Shown here: positions 57,901 through 64,000 of the stretch, piece after piece
How positions within the stretch are numbered: the stretch's first letter is position 1
How the letters are laid out: each line of letters opens with the position of its first letter
Assembly: GCA_964017125.1 (NCBI GenBank)
Contig: OZ024904.1
Span: forward strand, 2,663,718 to 2,727,717
Length of the DNA stretch: 64,000 bases
Direction of reading: 5' to 3'
Source: Flabesymbios commensalis
Taxonomy: Eukaryota > Annelida > Polychaeta > Terebellida > Flabelligeridae
Program-made: the position numbers and the translations under genes
Notes under the pieces: generated by a model
What the model was told of the DNA's origin: nothing
Databases searched by the model: none
The model's input: only the letters and a program-made list of their open reading frames with translations

Positions 57901-58019
57901 AACAAAGTCGCGTGAGCATGCCCCCGCACCCCCCCCCCTCACCGACAAATAGACAAGTACAAAAAGGTCCACTTTTTGCTCAAAACGACCTCCCAAACAA
58001 ACATCCTGGCTACGGGCCT

Positions 58020-60400
58020 GGACTCACGGTCTACTTTAAAGAGGAAGTGATCAATACAGCTAGAAATGCATGTAACCATTACTTCATGACATTATAACAT
58101 CACGAGCACAAAGTTTAACATTAACATTAATAAATAAATAACCTAATAAATAACCTATATTCAACCAGGCTAGATTACAGTTCCATTATTTTTACCTCGG
58201 CGATCATATTATTTTATCAGTTACTCTACATACATTGGTGAAATTAATATATTATTTTGTTTCTCAGAGGGTTGTCATGCTTCACTGACACCGACGTGCC
58301 GTAGTGCGTTACGTATTTTATATCAGTGACAATCTTGATAGTAGACGCTTTGTATAGTTATATCTTATCTATTTTAGGAGTCGATTAAAGCCACAACAAA
58401 CACTGCATTTTATTAAAAGTAGGATACACAAATAAATAATAGATATTTATTTGAAAACTTATCGAGTTTAAAATATAAAACTCGTATAATTGACCCGTTA
58501 TGTTTGGTTTGAAATACCGCACAAAAGAGTTAGCGTGGTAGGCCTATATATAATCTATAATCGTTATACTTATTGTACATAGTTATATATCACATAGTTA
58601 CATCTATACAGAGGTTTAGCGTAGGCCTATATACTTAAAACTACATCTAGTAAGATATTGAGATATGCACTGATATGAACATTCCTTAGAAATCATTGTT
58701 CAAAAGAAATTTAAATAACAATCTATGGAATATTATTCATATTAGAGCGAATCAAAACTTTTCATATTTTCTGTTCCATACAAAATTTTATTGCTTTTGT
58801 CTATGTTCATGTAAATGAAATGAAATGAATGGAATTTTAGGCCACCTTTGTTCACAAGTACATGTAAAATATGTGTACTGATATAAGCCTTTAGCCGCTA
58901 TATCAAATAATAATAATAATAAAAATTTATAATAATATAAATTTCCACCCGCATGAGTGAGCGAAATTACTCATTACATATTTGTTTAATTCGAGTCCAA
59001 ACATTTGCAATTCTCGATGCAATTCTTGTTTAAACACTCATTTCATTACCAATAACAGTGATTTAACAGATTAAAAACGACGTGTTTAGCAGTGAAATGG
59101 TTAACCCTTGTCCTGCTGAATTGCTTCAATTGTATTTTTAGTCATTTGAAGCTGGAATTGCTAACGCAATTTCCAATGTTTCTTCCCCATCCACGTGTGA
59201 AAGTCAGTATTGTGGGGAGCCTCCGTGACCGAGAGGTAGCGTGCTCGGCCTCAGACCGCCAGGGCTCCAATTTCGAATCCCGTGTCTGGAGGACAGTGTC
59301 ATCTCATTCATCTCACCATCCTCAGGAGGTTCTCCTGGCCCAGTTTAGCCTATATGTGCACAAAGGTGGCCTAAAGGCCGATTCATTTTATTTCATCATG
59401 TTTAATAAACCTCCACATGTATTAGGCTTGGTATGATACATATTGGTATAGGCAGCTCAAGGATACAAGTTTTTCAGGTCCCTACCAGTCATTCACTAAT
59501 CGGGACAGAATAGGGAATAATAGAGCTGCGATTTGGATATAGGTTAACCACTGTTAACTTACGAATTGCATGTAAATTATCACCATTGGTAGGCTAAGTA
59601 AAGCACAAGGGGCCCAACCAGTTTTTCAACGATCAGTACAGAAAGGGATTTTGGCCCATGCGGCCATGCCAACCAGATACAGGGAAACTTGTGAATTGCA
59701 TACAAATTATTAGATTTTAACAGTAAATCACAGGGGGACCCGACTAGTTATTAACTGTTCGGTATAGAATATGAATTAGATGCTGTTTATGTCAAAGGCA
59801 TCAGAAGAACATGAATTTCATGAAAACTTAATTATCATTATAGGCCTATCACAGGGGCCCCCAACCAGTTGCTGTATCATATATATAGTGTCTTATATCA
59901 TATGTGAGAGAATGAGCATGGCGCATAAAACACGCGCGCGAAAATAAGTTTTAGTGCCCCCCCCCCCCCCAAATGTGGTGGGCCCTAGGCCAATGGCCTA
60001 TATGGCCTACTGCTAAAAACGGCGCTGGTAGGCCTATCTATTAAGAAACTGCACACAGTGTAAAGTCACGTAAATTTACTCTTTCAACATGGGAACTAGG
60101 TTCTTCCGCACCAATAATGGTCTTTCATAGATTACAGTTGAAACAATGATAACCTCCTATAGCACATTCAGTTAACAGTAGCATATTGAGAAATATTTTA
60201 CAGTAAATTGCTGCAAATCTAGAAAGCTCTGGAGAAAAATCGACTGTAGGCATATTGTGAAATTTTGGCCTAGGGGTGATGACGTGTTGAAATGTGGACA
60301 TCATTGTTTTATTATCTATTGATATCTATATTGATTATCTATTGATATATAATATAAAATAAAAAATATAAAAAAAATAATATTGATATTAGTCCTATAG
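58020..60400 (+). repeat. Single module of copy B, resumed after the insertion
   Basis: Continues the module interrupted at 45956. Relative to unit 3 about 1.2 kb is missing at 59176, between the hairpin of the TTAA MITE (whose left half is at 59100-59175) and the middle of the SINE. The 3' part of the SINE remains at 59176-59394. The upstream flank of gene B is therefore reduced as well as displaced. Confidence 0.85.
59176..59394 (+). mobile_element. SINE, 5' part deleted
   Basis: Second tRNA-like module and tail only. The right target duplication (ATCATGTTTAATA) is kept at 59395; the left one was lost with the deletion. Confidence 0.8.
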
Positions 60401-61684
60401 CTTTGGAGATATGACCACTTAATTAATCGTTTCAATTGGGTAAATGGCGGCCATCTTGGAAAAAGGAGTCATCTTAAAAATCGAATGCACTTTTGACCTT
60501 GGCATCCGATGGTTTAATGAACTACTCACTTGATGATTTTTAGACATAAGAATATATGTTAATTTTAGAGCCTCATTAGCATCCATAACATTTAACTGCT
60601 GCTTATAAAATACGATTACAATGGGATAATGGAAAGTTCTTCATTGGTTGGTCTGGTGACTGTAAAAAAGAATCAAAATCGACACCCCCCCCCCCCGCAA
60701 AAAAAACATATAACTCTGGATTCGAATCTTCTTCACCTACGTTACTCACTCTATACGAGTGCCAGTTTAATCACACATTTTACACTAAAAGGTGATAAAA
60801 ATATGTTATATTGGTTTACTATACATTGGTTTTTCGCACTCATGCTGTTGGTTTTCACTATGAGACGTATGGTGAGATCAGCCCATCTCACACTCTCTCC
60901 AAGACGCTTCACTGCTCTGTTTGATTTTGCCGCTTCAAATAGATATTCGTACGAGAAAATAGGTCTACATACTGCATCGTTGGTACGGCGACATGGGCTG
61001 ATCTCAGCACTCTTCACCACATCAAGTGGTGACTTGTGCTGAGATCAGCCCATCTCGCCTTCCCAACGATGCCTTATGCATATATTAGGCATTTAGATAG
61101 CATCTACCATCCCTCTGTATCATCTCTGAAAAAACCCTGCTTTCTGCATTTTTATTATGTTTATTGAAGGTTATATTTTCCTGCTCCTCTGCTATTAATC
61201 ATACCATGCCATAGGCCTGCTGCTTGTGACAAACTTGAACAAATCACAGTTTACGGATTTGTGATAAAACCATTACCTATTAAAGTCAGTATGTCTGGAT
61301 CTTCACTTTGTTATATCACCTATATTACAAAATTGGTTTATTTCAATTAATACACATTACAATATTTGATAATTTTTATTCAAGGTGATGTGGAAATAAA
61401 TGTTGAACAATAAGTGATAACTGCATCAAATTGTCACAAAAACATCCCATCATAAAGATCATGCTATATTTCATCGGATAGTCCATTGAATCCATTATTT
61501 TTTCTTATATAAAGGAGCACATAAAATCACAAAAACGCTATTTGTATGGTGCCACTGTCTCCATAAGATGTAGGCACCTTAAATCATTTCCGAAGGCAGT
61601 CAACTGTTCCTTAATACCAGACAGCTACGCTTTAGACCAAATAAGTCTGCAAACAAACAAAATATATAAATGTTTGAAAGTAGA
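60401..61684. other. Upstream flank of copy B; weak open frames
   Basis: Counterpart of 18060-19420. A plus-strand frame of 137 codons (60629-61042) starts at MESSSLVGLVTVKKNQNRHP and is shorter or shifted in copy A, where the C-run and a 3-bp difference alter it. A minus-strand frame (61020-60751) keeps 80-odd similar residues in both copies. There is no recognised domain, splice context or signal peptide, so I do not call either a gene. Confidence 0.45.
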
Positions 61685-61922
61685 TTAACCCTTTCAGAGT
61701 GGCGATCGACTTTAGACGTCAGATTCTGACGTCTGTAGACGTCAGATTCGTTAATTTTAGACTTCAATATCTAACGTTTTTTTTTGTCGATCCCCGCACT
61801 GAGAATGTAAATTATTTAGACCCATATGATAGGAGTTACACGAAGCGGAAAAAGCTAACTAAGACATTTCTGATGATTTCAAATTGAAAAAAACCCTTTG
61901 GTCTCAGCGCTGTAAGGATTAA
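61685..61922. mobile_element. AGACGTC-family MITE (copy B)
   Basis: Counterpart of 19421-19658 with TTAA at both borders; TTAACCCTTTCAGAGTGGCG to CAGCGCTGTAAGGATTAA. Confidence 0.75.
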
Positions 61923-61954
61923 CCACTTTAACCCTTTCATCGCGGGGATCGACT

Positions 61955-62206
61955 TTAACCCTTTAAGCGCTCACGATGCATTAAAACATCATTTTACATC
62001 CCTGAAAACACACTTAATTTTCGTAGAACTAGGGGTTTTATAATGCAAATTTCTATGAAACTGATTTACCAATACATGGCAATTTTCTTTAATTTTTCAC
62101 CCACATCAAATCATCTTCATCCACTACAAGTCGAGAATTGCGACAGCAACTCGCGGCTTGTAGTGGATGAAGATGACAATGGTAAATTCAGGCTTGAAAG
62201 GGATAA
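61955..62206. mobile_element. Nested hairpin MITE (copy B)
   Basis: Counterpart of 19691-19942; TTAACCCTTTAAGCGCTCAC at the left, the right TTAA changed to ATAA. Stem arms CTTCATCCACTAC and GTAGTGGATGAAG are intact. The outer AGACGTC-family sequence continues at 62207-62390 and is better preserved here (TCTGACGTCTAAAGTCGATC). Confidence 0.75.
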
Positions 62207-62767
62207 GTCAGAATCTGACGTCTAAAGTCGATCCTCGCACTGTAAGAATAAAAATATTTATAATAACCGTAGAGCCATAACATAGGTAATTAAATGAAGC
62301 GGAAAGAGCTAATACTAAGACATTTATGAGGATTTCAAATTGAAAAACAAATCTTCATCCTAAGTGTTGTAAAGGTCAACCACTTTAACCTCCCTCGTCG
62401 TATGTATTCACCACGTGACAGATTTTGAATAAAACTCATTAAATGAAAAATAGTATAATCCTTCACAATAAGATATATTATTCTTAAGCATTTCATACAA
62501 TCAGGTTTAACAGTTTCCTATTAATATTAAGAGACACTATAACTTTTTCATGAGCAGACAAAATGTTAAAAAAAGTTTTATATAAATGGCACTATAAAAT
62601 TACGCATACATACGAAATAGCACGTGAACATACATATATGGCAAATAAGTCTGTAATGACTTTTCTTTATGTCAATAAAATATCTGTCTGTCTGTATACA
62701 TGGTATAGCTTTAACAAAATAATGATTGTATCATCGTGTTAATGTGTGAATAGAATAAGATTTAACA

Positions 62768-63020
62768 GTGTACATGGGACTTCGCCCTAGAGCTAGGTCA
62801 ATGTTGGTTCAATGTCAAAAACGACACCGGGTCAAAGTATCTATGTGTTCTCTGGGCATGTTGCATAACATTAATCCAGCTACGGTCCACCATCGACACA
62901 GAGGTTTATTTATACAAGTGACTCTGAATGACAAGCCAGCGAACGTGAGACATACGCACAACGCCGGTCCAGCGCTGGGCCAGATGATGAGCCAACATTG
63001 GACTAGCATCGTGCCCATGT
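62768..63020. repeat. Foldback-family derivative (copy B)
   Basis: Counterpart of 20467-20745. 63066-63350 just beyond is extra sequence belonging to the decayed TGACAT dyad array, missing from copy A. Confidence 0.5.
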
Positions 63021-63661
63021 CTCGCGTCACTAGGGATGTTTATAAATGTTATATAGAAAAGTGGTTATATAATTTATATTAAAATAGGTTTGAGATGTGA
63101 AACCCCCTTCGTTCACTGATGTCAGACCTAGCCATTGACTGTATCGCCCAAACTGTTATGTGGGCCACACAATAAAAGTTCTAACGCACTAGGTTATGTT
63201 ATTATAATGCATATCCTGCTCTCATAAATCCAAATCGTGATTTAATGTGACACAGCCTGACATCACATACTATGTTTACAGTGCGATATTGTGTCATTAT
63301 AAAGTCATATCTTGATGCCAATTACGGAACATATAGTGATATATCCTAACACAATGATGCCACATTATGAGCCAAAGTGCCATAATACTGACATTTTAAT
63401 ACAGTATTCTGACTGACATCATCCTTACCCCATAATGCCAAACTTTGATATTATCATATCCTTATTATTTGTAATGTAATATATGTAGCTTCTAAAACAA
63501 CACATCCCGGCATTTTAGTGTCATACCCTTAAATTGTAACGCCATGTGGTGACATCAATGCCTATGGTTTAAACATATATTTTATTGTCCAATGGAAGCA
63601 ATACAGGATTGTAATAGCTGGCTTCGTTCGGAAGAAAAGAAAAATCATACATCTGAAGCTG

Positions 63662-63886
63662 TACTGTACTGTATTGTACTGTACTGTACTGTACTGTACT
63701 GTACTGTACTGTACCGTACCGTACCGTACCGTACCGTACCGTACCGTACCGTACCGTACCGTACCGTACTGTACTGTACTGTACTGTACTGTACTGTACT
63801 GTACTGTACTGTACTGTACTGTACTGTATTGTACTGTACTGTACTGTACTGTACTGTACTGTACTGTACTGTACTGTACTGTACTG
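63662..63886. repeat. Pentanucleotide microsatellite (TACTG)n with a TACCG block
   Basis: About 45 units of GTACT/G run with one central block of about eleven GTACC units (63714-63770) and a few GTATT variants. Because five is not a multiple of three and no unit makes a stop, every frame on both strands stays open for about 100 codons; these frames are not genes. Confidence 0.95.
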
Positions 63887-64000
63887 TCTGTCTTTGATTA
63901 TAATAATTATTGTTTTTTTCTGAATATGGATGCAGTGGGACTGCACTGCGGCCACTGCATTGCACAGTAGTGCCGCCACTGCACTGCCATGCATTCCATA

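Larger units (their letters stand above)
45957..58019. mobile_element. 12-kb composite insertion, CAGGCCCGTAGCCAGG ends, GACTC target duplication
   Basis: The left end CAGGCCCGTAGCCAGG (45957-45972) and right end CCTGGCTACGGGCCTG (58004-58019) are perfect 16-bp inverted repeats. GACTC lies directly outside both (45952-45956, 58020-58024). All three modules of copy A show the uninterrupted site (CAGACTCGCGGTC or CGGACTTGCGGTC). The ends next to G/C-runs and the GGTCCACTTTTT-like subtermini are typical of a DNA transposon; CAG/CTG plus 5 bp suggests the hAT5 type, which is inference. No transposase is recognisable. Nested inside are a LINE, a GC-rich MITE with a SINE, a TA-flanked element and a hairpin MITE. 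Confidence 0.8.
42981..63645 (+). repeat. Segmental duplication, copy B
   Basis: Direct copy of 1-21055. Compared with A it has one 4.58-kb module instead of three and lacks the 2.7-kb insertion. It carries a TTAA MITE (44246-44487) and a 12-kb insertion (45957-58019). It has lost about 1.2 kb near 59176 and has about 290 bp (63066-63350) that A lacks. It ends at the microsatellite near 63650. Confidence 0.9.

Noticed and set aside
45957-58019. Polinton or retroviral interpretation of the 12-kb insertion
   Set aside because: The ends are short with a 5-bp duplication, and no polymerase, integrase, capsid or LTR is visible; the only RT belongs to a nested LINE.
60629-61042. 137-codon frame kept partly in copy A
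   Set aside because: It spans a variable C-run and differs in length and frame between copies, as expected of non-coding DNA of recent common origin.
63569-63994. Long overlapping open frames (VLYCTVLYCT-type and VQYSTVQYST-type)
   Set aside because: They are translations of a stop-free pentanucleotide microsatellite, open in all frames on both strands.

Overview
The window is AT-rich, repeat-dense, intron-bearing animal DNA. Its genes are split by GT-AG introns, its SINEs derive from tRNA, and CR1/L2-type LINEs, many foldback MITEs and frequent AGGCCT motifs all point to a non-vertebrate metazoan. A marine invertebrate, perhaps a deuterostome such as a hemichordate, echinoderm or amphioxus, is my guess. 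The species cannot be fixed from the sequence. I see no prokaryotic genes, CRISPR, rRNA, stand-alone tRNA gene or LTR/viral element.

The large-scale plan is one direct segmental duplication. Copy A (1 to about 21055) and copy B (about 42981 to 63645) run in the same order, 43 kb apart. Each carries, on the minus strand, the same receptor-like gene: a signal-peptide exon, an exon for a galactose-binding-like domain, an EGF exon, an exon with five EGF domains, and a transmembrane exon. All ectodomain junctions are phase 1. Copy A shows its first exon three times (5152-5239, 9734-9821, 14317-14404) and its second exon (854-1222); its remaining exons lie left of the window. Copy B shows exon 1 (45822-45909), exon 2 (43814-44127), exon 3 (42268-42365), exon 4 (41355-41972), exon 5 (40790-40874) and a possible tail exon (38080-38225).

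Two points stand out. First, the 5' half of the galactose-binding-like exon differs between A and B at about 24 codons with only one silent change that I can find, while the adjacent intron is much more alike. This looks like diversifying selection on a tandemly duplicated surface receptor, as expected of recognition or immune-type genes. Second, in copy A a 4.58-kb module holding exon 1 and its upstream region is present three times in tandem, with junctions at G-tracts. Copy A therefore has three candidate promoters and signal-peptide exons. Copy B looks damaged: exon 2 has an internal deletion leading to a stop, exon 3 has a one-base frame slip at an A-run, and a 12-kb insertion with a GACTC target duplication sits 48 bp upstream of its start codon.

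The rest is mobile DNA. There are three minus-strand LINEs (22441-25920, 32165-34190, 47885-52010) and a dimeric tRNA-derived SINE with clear target duplications. Several TTAA-flanked MITE families each carry an internal hairpin. A recurring foldback family starts CCCAGCAAACACGAG. There are hAT-like and TA-flanked elements, a 4.1-kb inverted-repeat element (27400-31535), several tandem repeats, and a pentanucleotide microsatellite near the right edge. Many insertions can be dated relative to the duplication because the other copy preserves the empty site.
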